Below are positions 11,964-21,251 of a DNA stretch of 64,000 nucleotides, piece after piece (position 1 is the first letter of the stretch; each line of letters begins with the position of its first letter). The DNA is from Gammaproteobacteria bacterium. GTDB taxonomy: Bacteria > Pseudomonadota > Gammaproteobacteria > Steroidobacterales > Steroidobacteraceae. The notes beneath the pieces are model-generated. The model saw only the letters and a list, made by a program, of their open reading frames with translations, did not search any database and was not told the origin of the DNA. Position numbers and translations under genes: made by a program. The stretch covers positions 58,004-122,003 of the forward strand of contig DAHXNV010000001.1 of assembly GCA_027365225.1 (NCBI GenBank), in the 5' to 3' direction.

Positions 11964-12152
11964 ACGGCGCACGATAGCGCAGCGAGCCGGTGCCGAGCCA
12001 GGGGGGTTGCGGGAACTCCCTACCCGCGGCCGGCGATAGCCGCTCGTTGCAGCGGTCATTCGCCTCAGGCGGTTGCGCATCCGTCCCGCAAGCCAGGTCG
12101 GATCACGTGCCGCTGCCAAGCTAAGCCTTGGCCGTCGAGTCTCCTCTTTGCA

Positions 12153-12863
12153 TCATCCCCGCGAGGGGTCCGTGGCCCCGCCGGCTCCGTCCCGATCGTT
12201 GCGCTGGAGGTGCTGCTCGAGGAACTGCAGTGTCCGTTCCCGGGCCAGCTCGGCGGCGGCAGGGTCGTAGGAGGCTCGCAGGTCGCAATTGAAACCGTGA
12301 CCGGCCCCCGGGTAGATGTAGAACGTTCCGCCGGGGTGCAGCGCCTTGATGCGATCGACCTCGTGAGGCGGGATGCTCTGGTCGGCGCTACCGAAGTGAT
12401 ACAGAACCGGACAACGCGGTGGCGATCCCGCATCCTGGACGCGGCCGTAGTAGACGACCGCGCAGTCGATCGGCAGGAGGCAGGCGGCCCGGTAGGACTG
12501 GGCGCCGCCGAAACAGTAGCCCACGGTGGCGACGCGTCCGGCATGCTTGACGACCGCGACGGCCGCAGCCAAGTCCTTCAGCGTCTGCTCGGGATTCAGC
12601 TGCTGCGCATAACCGCGGCCTTCGTCGACTTCAGGCGGGCTGTAGCCGAGCTCGATGCCGCGGCGGACGCGGTCGAACAGCGCCGGGGCGATCGCCGTAT
12701 AGCCCGCCTGCGCGAATCCGTCGGTCACGGCGCGGATATGCCCGTTGACCCCGAAGATCTCCTGGATCACGACCACCCCGCCCCGTGACTTGGCGGGCGG
12801 CGCGGCGAGATAGGCCTGCAGTTTGTGCCCGTCGCGGGCCATGAGGGGGGTGAATTCGCCCAT
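12153..12863 (-). CDS. Dienelactone hydrolase family protein
   Basis: VVVIQEIFGVNGHIRAVTDGFAQAGYTAIAPALFDR, VGYCFGGAQSY, YPGAGHGF. Confidence 0.88.
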   Translation of the reverse strand: MGEFTPLMARDGHKLQAYLAAPPAKSRGGVVVIQEIFGVNGHIRAVTDGFAQAGYTAIAPALFDRVRRGIELGYSPPEVDEGRGYAQQLNPEQTLKDLAAAVAVVKHAGRVATVGYCFGGAQSYRAACLLPIDCAVVYYGRVQDAGSPPRCPVLYHFGSADQSIPPHEVDRIKALHPGGTFYIYPGAGHGFNCDLRASYDPAAAELARERTLQFLEQHLQRNDRDGAGGATDPSRG

Positions 12864-13032
12864 TGATTCTGTCCTTTGGTCCGCGCCATTCGCCGCTGAA
12901 TTCAAAAGGATAGCGTGCGAACCCTGGTGCGGCAAAAGCGTCGCCGGCCCGCGGCGCAATTGCCCCGGTGGGAGCCGCGCATGATAGCCTAGCGGCCGGA
13001 TTGGGTCGCCGGGCGTCTCGTGGGAGGGGTCT

Positions 13033-14319
13033 ATGCTGGTCGGCTCGGCCGTACGGCGAGTGGCCATCTTGGGGGGGGTGCGTATACCGTTCGCCCGCGC
13101 CCACGGCGTCTACTCGTCCGTGGGAAACCGGGAGATGCTCACCGCAGTGCTGAGCGCGCTCGTGGCGCGTTTCGAGCTGCAGGGGGCGCGGCTCGGGGAG
13201 CTCGCCGCCGGCGCGGTCATCAAACATCCGCGGGACTACAATCTGACTCGCGAGTGCGTGCTCTCATGCGGCCTGGATCCTCGCACTCCCGGGTTCGACC
13301 TGCAGCGCGCCTGCGGCACCGGCCTGGAGGCGGCGCTCGCGATCGGCAACAAGATCGCCCTCGGCCAGATCGATGTGGGCATCGCCGGCGGCACCGACAC
13401 CATCAGTGATCCGCCGATCACGTACCCGCGCGCCTATCAACAGCTGTTGCTCGCGAGCTTCCGAGGCCGGACGTTCGCGCAGCGCTCGCGGCCGTGGCTG
13501 CGCCTGCGGCCCCGGTATTTCAAACCCGTGCTGCCGACGGTGACCGAGCCGCGCACCGGATTGTCGATGGGACAGAGTGCCGAGTTGATGGCGCAGCGCT
13601 GGGGAATCACTCGAGCGGCGCAGGACCGGCTCGCCTACGAGAGCCACATGAAGGCGGCGGCCGCCTGGCGCGAGGGATTCTACCAGGATCTGGTCGAGCC
13701 TTTTCTCGGGTTGCGGATCGACAACAACATCCGGCCGGACTCCTCGACGGCGAAGCTCGCAACGCTGCGCGCCAGTTTCGACCCGCGTGCCGGTACGCTC
13801 ACTGCCGGCAACAGCACGCCGCTGACCGACGGTGCGAGCGCCGTGCTGCTCGCCTCGCAGTCCTGGGCCGAGCAACACAAGCTTCCCGTGCTCGCCTACC
13901 TGCGCTACGGCAAGGCTTGGGCGGTCGACTACGCCGGCGGGCGGGAGGGCTTGCTGATGGCGCCGGCGTATGCCGTCGCGGCAATGCTGCGGGATGCGGG
14001 GCTGAATCTGCAGGACTTCGATTATTACGAGATTCACGAAGCGTTCGCGGCGCAGGTGCTGTGCACGCTCGCGGCCTGGGAGTCGGAGCGGTTTTGTCGC
14101 GAGAACCTCGGCCTGGATGCGCCGCTCGGCTCGATCGAGCGCACGCGCATGAACGTCAAGGGCGGCAGCCTCGCCATCGGTCATCCGTTCGCGGCTACCG
14201 GTACGCGCATCCTGGCGACGCTGGCAAGGCTGCTCGCCATGGATCCGGCCGCCCAGCGTGGCCTGGTCTCGGTCTGCACGGCCGGCGGTATGGGCGTCGC
14301 GGCGATTCTAGAGAGGTAA
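13033..14319 (+). CDS. Acetyl-CoA C-acyltransferase (thiolase, FadI-like)
   Basis: Thiolase signatures LQRACGTGLEAAL, NVKGGSLAIGHPFAATGTR, CTAGGMGVAAILER. Confidence 0.88.
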   Translation: MLVGSAVRRVAILGGVRIPFARAHGVYSSVGNREMLTAVLSALVARFELQGARLGELAAGAVIKHPRDYNLTRECVLSCGLDPRTPGFDLQRACGTGLEAALAIGNKIALGQIDVGIAGGTDTISDPPITYPRAYQQLLLASFRGRTFAQRSRPWLRLRPRYFKPVLPTVTEPRTGLSMGQSAELMAQRWGITRAAQDRLAYESHMKAAAAWREGFYQDLVEPFLGLRIDNNIRPDSSTAKLATLRASFDPRAGTLTAGNSTPLTDGASAVLLASQSWAEQHKLPVLAYLRYGKAWAVDYAGGREGLLMAPAYAVAAMLRDAGLNLQDFDYYEIHEAFAAQVLCTLAAWESERFCRENLGLDAPLGSIERTRMNVKGGSLAIGHPFAATGTRILATLARLLAMDPAAQRGLVSVCTAGGMGVAAILER

Positions 14320-14463
14320 CCGGGCCGCCGACAGCGGGGGTCCGGCGGAGCGGGGCGCGTTGCGCGCTCCGCGCTTGAACAAACACAGACGTGCCTCAGC
14401 ACGCGGGGAGGTTTGAATGAACGGCATTGCAGTCGATGCCGCGGCGATCGCGCCGCCGTGCCT

Positions 14464-16263
14464 ATGAACCGCGGCCTTCACGAGGGCAGCACGGCCCTGC
14501 GGGCCGATCTCGGGGCGCTGCTGGCGCGGATGCCGCTGTTCAATGCCCTGGCGCCGACCGTGCTGCGGCAGATCGCCGATGCGGCGCAATGGCTGTCGCT
14601 GCCCGGCGGCGCGGCTCTGTTCGCCGCCGGCGAGCCCGCCGATGCGCTCTACGTCGTGCTCAGCGGGAGTCTGGCGGTTCTGACGGCCGACGGCCGGGTG
14701 CAGGGCCGCTTTCTGGCGCGGCTGGCCGCCGGCGACACTGTCGGGGAGATGGGCCTGATCTCGGGGCGCCCGCGCACCGCGCACGTCGTGGCGCTGCGCA
14801 ACACCGAGCTGGCGCGGATCCCGGCCTGCGCATTCAACGACGTACTGCGGCGCGATCCGCAGGCCATGTGGCGTATCGCGCAGCTGATGGTCGAGCGGCT
14901 GGAGCGGATGGATGCCATGCCCCGGGCGCATCTGCGCGGCGCCTCCACCTTCACGGTGCTGCCGCAGAGTCTGGAGGTGGATGTTGCGGGATTTTCCACC
15001 GCGCTGATCAAGGCGCTCGCCGAGTTCGGGCGCGCGGAGCTGGTCTGGAGCGTGCGCGCCGGCACGCACACCAGCGAGTGGTTCAACAACATCGAGTCGA
15101 CCAACGACTTCGTCGTCTACGTGGCCGATCCCATGCCGAGCCGCTGGACGAAGCTGTGCGAGCGACAGGCGGACGCGCTGTTGCTGCTGGCGCGCGCGGA
15201 CAGTCCGGCGGGCAGCTGGGGCGCGCTGCGTTGGCCGCACGATCACAGTCTCACTCCGCAGCGTTGGGAGTTGATCCTGGTGCACGACACCAGGATCGAG
15301 ACCGGCGCCGCCGCCCGTTGGCTCGCCAATCTGCCCGACATCCCGCATCACCACGTGCAGTCCCCGGCCGATTATGCGCGGCTCGCGCGGCTATTGACCG
15401 GTCGCGCCGTGGGGCTGGTGCTCTCCGGCGGCGGCGCGCGCGGCTTTGCGCACATCGGTGCCGTCAAGGCGCTGCGCGAGGCGGGGATCCCGATCGATCT
15501 GGTCGGCGGGACCAGCATGGGCGGCATCCTTGGCGCCGCCGTCGCCGGCCATTGGAGCGTGACGGAGCTGACCGACCGGTTCCGTCACTACTTCGTCGAG
15601 TCCGGGCCGCTGCGCGACTACACGCTGCCGTTCGTGTCGCTGGTATCCGGACGCAAGGTGAGCCGAATGTTGTTCGAGGCGTTCGGCGAGCTTGCGATCG
15701 AGGATTTGCCGCTCTCGTTCTTCTGTGTCTCGTCCAATTTGACTACCGGTTACCCGCACGTGCACCGGCGCGGCGAGCTTTGGCGGGCGCTGCGCGCCTC
15801 GGTCTCGGTGCCGGGCGTGCTGCCGCCCGTGGTGCACGCCGGGCAGGTGCTGGTCGACGGCGGGGCCATGAACAACCTGCCCGTGGATGTCATGCTGGAG
15901 CTTGGCCGCGGACCGGTGATCGGCTGCGATGCGGGGGCGGATCGGGCTTTCACGACCCGAGGCGATGAGCTCGACGTGCCCCGGCCGTGGCAGCTCTTGT
16001 CCTGGATCCGGGCGCGGCGGCAGCTGCCGAATATCTTTCAGATTCTGTGGCGCAGCGGCATGGTCAACAGCACGACGCTCACGGCCGCGCAGCGCAGCAG
16101 GACGGATCTGCTGCTGCGCCCGCCGCTGGCCGAGATCGACATGCTCAACTGGAAGGCATTCGAGCGGGCGATTCAAGCCGGCTACGACTACACCGCGCGT
16201 CAGCTCGATGACTTGCCCGAGGAATCTCCGCTCTGGCGCAGCACGGGGCCGACCGGCCCGTGA
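14464..16263 (+). CDS. Patatin-like phospholipase with N-terminal cyclic-nucleotide-binding domain (NTE/RssA type)
   Basis: cNMP fold FAAGEPADALYVVLSGSLAVL...GDTVGEMGLISGRPRTAHVVA; patatin GGGARGFAHIGAVKAL, GTSMGG, DGGAMNNLPVD. Confidence 0.88.
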   Translation: MNRGLHEGSTALRADLGALLARMPLFNALAPTVLRQIADAAQWLSLPGGAALFAAGEPADALYVVLSGSLAVLTADGRVQGRFLARLAAGDTVGEMGLISGRPRTAHVVALRNTELARIPACAFNDVLRRDPQAMWRIAQLMVERLERMDAMPRAHLRGASTFTVLPQSLEVDVAGFSTALIKALAEFGRAELVWSVRAGTHTSEWFNNIESTNDFVVYVADPMPSRWTKLCERQADALLLLARADSPAGSWGALRWPHDHSLTPQRWELILVHDTRIETGAAARWLANLPDIPHHHVQSPADYARLARLLTGRAVGLVLSGGGARGFAHIGAVKALREAGIPIDLVGGTSMGGILGAAVAGHWSVTELTDRFRHYFVESGPLRDYTLPFVSLVSGRKVSRMLFEAFGELAIEDLPLSFFCVSSNLTTGYPHVHRRGELWRALRASVSVPGVLPPVVHAGQVLVDGGAMNNLPVDVMLELGRGPVIGCDAGADRAFTTRGDELDVPRPWQLLSWIRARRQLPNIFQILWRSGMVNSTTLTAAQRSRTDLLLRPPLAEIDMLNWKAFERAIQAGYDYTARQLDDLPEESPLWRSTGPTGP

Positions 16264-16376
16264 GCGCGGCTCGGTGTGTGGGCACGGGGACGGGCCGCAT
16301 CGCGATCGAGCGGGCCAATTCCCGCGCCCTCACTCGCGGCAACTATTTGCCGGGTAGTGGGTCAGTTTGGAAATTT

Positions 16377-17003
16377 CTAGAACGGATACCGCTCGATAAC
16401 CAAGTCCGCGTGTTCTCGCATCCCTTCCTTGATCCCGTGTGCCAGAGTTATCAGGAACAGCTGGGCCCCTTCTCGCCTAGCGAATTTCATGGCCGGGATA
16501 AAGTCACTATCTGCGGTAACCAGGACGATGACCTGCGCCTGACGCTTGAGCGTTAAGCTAGCGATGTCGAGTCCGATCCTCATATCGACACCCTTCTGTC
16601 GAATGCTTGGCATCACATCAGAGGATTCGATTTCTACGGTGGGACCCGCCCGGCTTGCTCAGGATTTTTGGCTTGAGATGCCACCCTTCGTGAAATAGCT
16701 CGCCGAAGCGTAGTGCGAAGAACGGCTCTTTCAAAAGAGCCGCTTGGGCGCTCTTGTTTCTCGCAGCAATTTCCGTTGCGCCAAAGTCCATAGCACCGCC
16801 CCGAGTGGTCTGGTGGCGATACCTTCCAGGGGCCTAGCGTCGTAATAGTAGATGCGATGAAGCCGCATCTGACCGAGACATGGAAGCTTCTGAATGCTGC
16901 TGGCAAAGGCGGAAATAGCGGCAGCGTTAGCGGGCGTCTTCTTCGTGCCAAGCTTGCGACGGATGAACCCGCCATCAAGCAGCATTGCGTACGATACGGC
17001 CAT
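16377..17003 (-). pseudogene. NYN domain (LabA/DUF88-like) gene with two compensating frame disruptions
   Basis: MAVSYAMLLDGGFIRRKLG...IYYYDARPLEG (frame 0) / GGAMDFGATEIAARNKSAQAALLKEPFFALRFGELFHEGWHLKPKILSK (other frame) / VEIESSDVMPSIRQKGVDMRIGLDIASLTLKRQAQVIVLVTADSDFIPAMKFARREGAQ (frame 0). SD GGGAGG precedes the ATG. Confidence 0.82.
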
Positions 17004-17248
17004 TTGGCCTCCCAAATAAAAAGGCCGCAAAGCGGGTGGGGGACGTGCCCCTCTTATATGACACCCACTAAGCAGCCGTTTCTTATCGGCGGTAATTCTA
17101 CGCCTGCCCTGCCGGATATGCGAGCGACGGAGTTCACTTTTCTAAGTATCTAACAACGCTGCAATTTCTTCTAGAGTCCAAAGCTTATCCGAGACCCCAG
17201 CCGCCATCGCTGGGGTGATCCGTAGCGTCTGATGGGTATTGGAATTCC

Positions 17249-17518
17249 CTATCTTCCCCAGCGCTTTTGGGCAGCCTTCTTCGCTATATCGGACCGCTGC
17301 TTTTTTGTCAGAGCCTCAGCCCTGGCTTTGCCGCCCTTCAGGCCACCCCGTCGGCCGAGCGACACGGCTGCTGCGTCCTTGCCCTCGTCCGTCTTGGGCA
17401 TCTCTGCCTGTCCCGTGGCGATGTCGGTGAGAAACTTGGCGAGCTGATTTACGTCACGAAGACGCTTGCTTGAGCGGTCTGGCATGCTCACACTATGGCC
17501 CTTGGAGCACCGCATCAC
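17249..17518 (-). CDS. Small basic conserved protein with KGGKARAEALTKKQRSDIAKKAAQKRW motif
   Basis: MPDRSSKRLRDVNQLAKFLTDIATG...AAAVSLGRRGGLKGGKARAEALTKKQRSDIAKKAAQKRWGR; widespread hypothetical family. Start probably an internal ATG. Confidence 0.7.
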   Translation of the reverse strand: MMRCSKGHSVSMPDRSSKRLRDVNQLAKFLTDIATGQAEMPKTDEGKDAAAVSLGRRGGLKGGKARAEALTKKQRSDIAKKAAQKRWGR

Positions 17519-17529
17519 AACGGGGCGTC

Positions 17530-17688
17530 ATGAAAAATGGGAAGCGGATGACTGGCGGGGCCGGCTGGGTCCTCCAAACCACAAAGGGCAGAGAGCGCGC
17601 ATTCAGGGCAACGCTCCTCAAGACGTTCAACCTTGGCCATCGGCGCATCGCTATCTTCAGCGTCCCAAAGCGCTTCGGCTCAAACTGA
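17530..17688 (+). CDS. Possible small ORF ending inside the right TIR
   Basis: MKNGKRMTGGAGWVLQTTKGRERAFRATLLKTFNLGHRRIAIFSVPKRFGSN; stop TGA comes from the TIR. No family recognised. Confidence 0.3.
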   Translation: MKNGKRMTGGAGWVLQTTKGRERAFRATLLKTFNLGHRRIAIFSVPKRFGSN

Positions 17689-18149
17689 CCCACTACCATT
17701 TGCCGGTATCGCTTTACGATCCTGTGTTCACGCCGCCCGACCGCAGACCTCTCGGCACCTGAGTTCTCCAGGGGCTGACGTTCGAAAATGTCCCAAACGC
17801 GCCAGCGCCTCGCTCGAGCGCGTATTGGCCACCTGCCCGGTACCGCTCACCGGAGAGCTGGCCGGACGATGCGTCGATGTCTAGCGGGGCGGGATGGACA
17901 AATGCCGCCATTGCGGCACTCTCACCCGACCGCAGAAGGCAAGGCGGAAATCAAGTGCTGCACGACGACAGGCGCCGAGGTTTTCCGCGAGCACCGGCTG
18001 CGAAACACCAAGCCAAGCAACGCCAAGTCCTCGGGCTACTCCTCGCGTTGCCTCAACGCCGACAATTTAACCCGTCCATGCTGCGAACGAACCGTCGTTT
18101 AAGACCCTAAGCGACCGCAAAGCTACGCCGTGGCTTATCCGAGTACTCG

Positions 18150-18812
18150 TCAGTTTTTCAGATAACTGAGGTAGGCCGCGAGGGCGGCAATTTGGGCTGC
18201 GGATAAATTGTGCGCAATATGCTTCATGGGGGCCGATGCGCCTGCTTTGAGCGGATTTTGCCCGCGTACTTTACTCCAATTCGTCAGCTCTCTCACGATG
18301 TATGAATCGAGCTGACCAGCCAGACGAGGGATTTTGTTCATGCCCTTGGCGCTGGGGCCGTGGCAACCGGAGCATGCGGGAATATTGTCGGTAGGAACAC
18401 CCTCCTCGTAGATTGTTCGGCCTGTTGCCACCAGATTCCTCGGGCCCTGTCCGATCGGCGCGGGGTTGAGACCGCTAAAGTGCGCTGCCAGAAGGAGGCG
18501 CATTGCCGGGCTGAGAGAATGCGCCGATGTTATACCTAAAGAACTGTTCTTATCCCGCATGGAGTGCGCAAACGCCAGCAGCTGTCTCTCGATGTATTCG
18601 GGTGTCTGGCCCGCGATACGCGGGATGGGAAGATATCCGCCGACCGTGCCTCGGCCGGACGGCCCGTGGCAGTCTTGGCAATATTGTATCTTGGCCCGAA
18701 GGTCGGCTGCAGAAATGGCCTTCGCCTCTGCGCCAGCCGTCAAACTTACCGTCGAGAGCAGTAGCGCGAGCAGTGCCCATGGCGTCGCCGCGAGCACACG
18801 GTTACACGTCAT
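18150..18812 (-). CDS. Diheme cytochrome c (c4-like)
   Basis: Signal peptide; two CXXCH motifs (CQDCH, CSGCH) in duplicated c4-like domains. Confidence 0.88.
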   Translation of the reverse strand: MTCNRVLAATPWALLALLLSTVSLTAGAEAKAISAADLRAKIQYCQDCHGPSGRGTVGGYLPIPRIAGQTPEYIERQLLAFAHSMRDKNSSLGITSAHSLSPAMRLLLAAHFSGLNPAPIGQGPRNLVATGRTIYEEGVPTDNIPACSGCHGPSAKGMNKIPRLAGQLDSYIVRELTNWSKVRGQNPLKAGASAPMKHIAHNLSAAQIAALAAYLSYLKN

Positions 18813-18859
18813 GTGGCAGCCTTTTTAACAACATGCCGATATGAAGACTATGAAACACA

Positions 18860-19462
18860 TCACTCCCGACCGGGTCCGCAGCCAGAGGCGCGACCTGGTC
18901 CGCAGCCGGACACCCAATTGCTGCCAATGGGGGTCTTGTTCCACGCCTTGAAATTTGCGTCCGAGACCGTCGATAGCTTTCGCAAGTAAGCCACAATGCT
19001 CCAAATCGTATTGTTTCGAACCGGTGGCCTGTCGGAGCCGAAACTCGGCATGGCGGTCATCTTGATGCCGTGTTTTATGACCCAGAATAGTTCCTCCGGC
19101 GTGAGCTGGTTGACTACCTTTCTGAGATCCGGTGGCGGGTTGAGCCCTTCGGAGAAGGTTGCCGACTCAACACCAGGCTCGCCATGACAGTAGACGCAAC
19201 CGATCGTGGCGTACGCCCGTGCGCCTGCCTGCACCGCGGCCGCATTGTCGAGCAACCCTGCCGGAGGACGCGTGGTCGCATGTCGCACGATGGACGCTTT
19301 GCGAACCTGCACGAGCGCCCAATTCACGATCGTCGGATCCGGGTGATCGGCCGCGACGTTGAAGAACCCGCCAAAGAAGAAGGCGGTCGAGCCAATGCCC
19401 GCCACGATCGCCAGCGCGCCGATCAGCGCCAAAGCGAAAAGTAGCGGTTTTCCTGAGCGCAT
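18860..19462 (-). CDS. Membrane-anchored monoheme cytochrome c
   Basis: N-terminal TM and CVYCHGEPGVE; MTAMPSFG axial Met candidate. Start uncertain (ORF extends to 19654). Confidence 0.82.
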   Translation of the reverse strand: MRSGKPLLFALALIGALAIVAGIGSTAFFFGGFFNVAADHPDPTIVNWALVQVRKASIVRHATTRPPAGLLDNAAAVQAGARAYATIGCVYCHGEPGVESATFSEGLNPPPDLRKVVNQLTPEELFWVIKHGIKMTAMPSFGSDRPPVRNNTIWSIVAYLRKLSTVSDANFKAWNKTPIGSNWVSGCGPGRASGCGPGRE

Positions 19463-19929
19463 CAAGGGAGTAAGCGTTTCGTCTGACCGAGGCGATTCAG
19501 CGCGGCCGGGCAAACTGCATTGGTCCCAGACGCAGGTTGGATCATGAGTGTATTCTAAGTTCATCGGCTCGCCGGCGTATGTGCGGCAACGTACTAATGA
19601 GGAGCGTGGTGGTCCGGTGCAGACGATGGCGAAACGCCGTTCCAGACGCCGCATTCGGCCCAGTCAACCCGCGTAAGTGCCGACAACTTGCGCGTCGCTC
19701 GTTATGTGAGGCGAGCCAAAGAGTGAGCGCGCGCAAAGCAATGGCGCAGCACTCGGATGAGCCACGTAACCAAATGCCATGGTGTCGTGAGCCGTGAGGA
19801 CTGACTGCGTATCAGAGGTTTCGTCAACGCGGCTCGGTCGATCAGTCTGCCGACTATCGGTCGCGTCGCGGTTCTGGATGAGCATGCCGAGGCTCTGGCC
19901 CGCGATCTCGGCCGGGACGTCGGGCGCAT

Positions 19930-20490
19930 CCGTGTCGATGTCACGGCGTTCATCGAGGTCGGACTGCTCGAGGGCCGTGCGGCAACCGCGCATTGGAGCT
20001 GCAGCGCGGCCTTTGTGCACCGCTTTGTCAATGTGCGCGTGGAAGCGGACCGCATCGATGACCTGCGATGTGAAAGTCCGTGCTTGGCCGAAAGTACCGC
20101 GGCGATGAATCTCGCCCTGGCTCTGGTCGCAGGGGATCTTGGCGAGGAGAGTGCCCGCCGCGTTGCGCAACAGCGGTGCCCCTGTCGCCGCCGACCCGGC
20201 GGGCAGTCGCGGGTCTCGCAGTTGCTGCAGATCGCGCGCGCCAACGGTCACCGTGCCGGGCTGCTGGATCATATCCGGCAACACCGGGGCCGCCGTCGTG
20301 ATGTCGCCGAAAGTACGCGCTTGAGTTGCGTGAGTCCGTGTTACGTCTCACGCCCGGGCCGCGCTGCACGGCGCGGGTGCGACCGTGCAACGCGTTGGCC
20401 TCGATCGCGGCTTCGGCGCAGTCGAACGCTCGCGCCGCAGTTTCCCTCGACTCCCCGGTACGGGTCCCTCGGCAGTGCTCGGGCGCGCGG
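19930..20490 (+). pseudogene. GlxA-family (DJ-1/AraC) transcriptional regulator remnant
   Basis: VTAFIEVGLLEGRAATAHWSCSAAFVHRFVNVRVEADRI, AAMNLALALVAGDLGEESARRVAQQ...RRPGGQSRVSQLLQIARANGHRAGLLDHIRQH, then in another frame RVTSHARAALHGAGATVQRVGLDRGFGAVERSRRSF. Confidence 0.75.
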
Positions 20491-20651
20491 GACGACCGCA
20501 ACGATTGCGTGGCGTCGGCGCATCGCCGCGGTGATGTTGCCGGGATCGCGCGTGATGATCAGGCCGGATGCAGGAGACCTGGTGTCTTGAAAGCAACCAT
20601 CGAGCGTGACAAACTGCAAGATCGGCCTGCCGGCGCGGAGGACGCGCGACC

Positions 20652-21251
20652 ATGATCACCCTGTTCCATCACCCCAAGACGCGCTCCACACGTTTCATCT
20701 TCTTGCTCGAGGAACTGGGGGTCCCGTATCAGATCCGGCGGGTCGAGGTCCGCAAGCGCGACGGCACGGGGGCGGTGGATCCGGCCAACCCGCATCCGCA
20801 CGGCAAGGTGCCCGCGATCGACGATGACGGGTCGGTCGTGTTCGAATCCTCCGCCATCACGCTGTATCTGACCGACCGGTTCCCCGAGCGCGGCCTCGGG
20901 CCGCAGGTCGGCGGCCGGGATCGCGGGGCCTATCTGTCGTGGCTGGCCTATTACAGCGGAGTGCTGGAGCCGGCCTTCGTGTCCAAATTCCTGCACGTCG
21001 AGGTCCCGCGCGGCACGGCGGGCTGGGTGGCAGTGGAGGAGGCGATGCCGGTGCTGGTCCGCAGGCTCGAGCACCGGCCATACCTGCTCGGCGAGCACTT
21101 CAGCGGCGCGGATGTGCTCTATGGGACGACCTTCGCGATGTTCGGTCAGAGTCCGTTGATGGACAAATCGCCGGTGATTGAAGCTTATGCGCAGCGCGTC
21201 ATCGCCCGTCCGGCCTTTCAGCGCGCCCAGGCGCGGGATGAGCAGGCATGA
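20652..21251 (+). CDS. Glutathione S-transferase family protein
   Basis: MITLFHHPKTRSTRFIFLLEELGVPYQI, NPHGKVPAIDDDGSVVFESSAITLYLTDRFPE. Confidence 0.88.
   Translation: MITLFHHPKTRSTRFIFLLEELGVPYQIRRVEVRKRDGTGAVDPANPHPHGKVPAIDDDGSVVFESSAITLYLTDRFPERGLGPQVGGRDRGAYLSWLAYYSGVLEPAFVSKFLHVEVPRGTAGWVAVEEAMPVLVRRLEHRPYLLGEHFSGADVLYGTTFAMFGQSPLMDKSPVIEAYAQRVIARPAFQRAQARDEQA

Larger units (their letters stand above)
16353..17697. mobile_element. Transposase-less cassette (MIC-like): 17-bp TIRs and 8-bp target duplication
   Basis: Left TIR GGTAGTGGGTCAGTTTG (16353-16369), right TIR CAAACTGACCCACTACC (17681-17697), perfect inverse; ATTTGCCG flanks at 16345-16352 and 17698-17705. Confidence 0.85.

Noticed and set aside
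10953-12788. 611-aa plus-strand ORF
   Set aside because: Antisense to hemH and the dienelactone hydrolase gene; no family features.
17705-18145. Several 60-100 aa ORFs in both strands
   Set aside because: Overlapping, no start/RBS logic and no family resemblance; treated as non-coding or decayed DNA.
19664-20284. 206-aa minus-strand ORF
   Set aside because: Opposite strand of the GlxA-like pseudogene; the plus strand carries the recognisable motifs.
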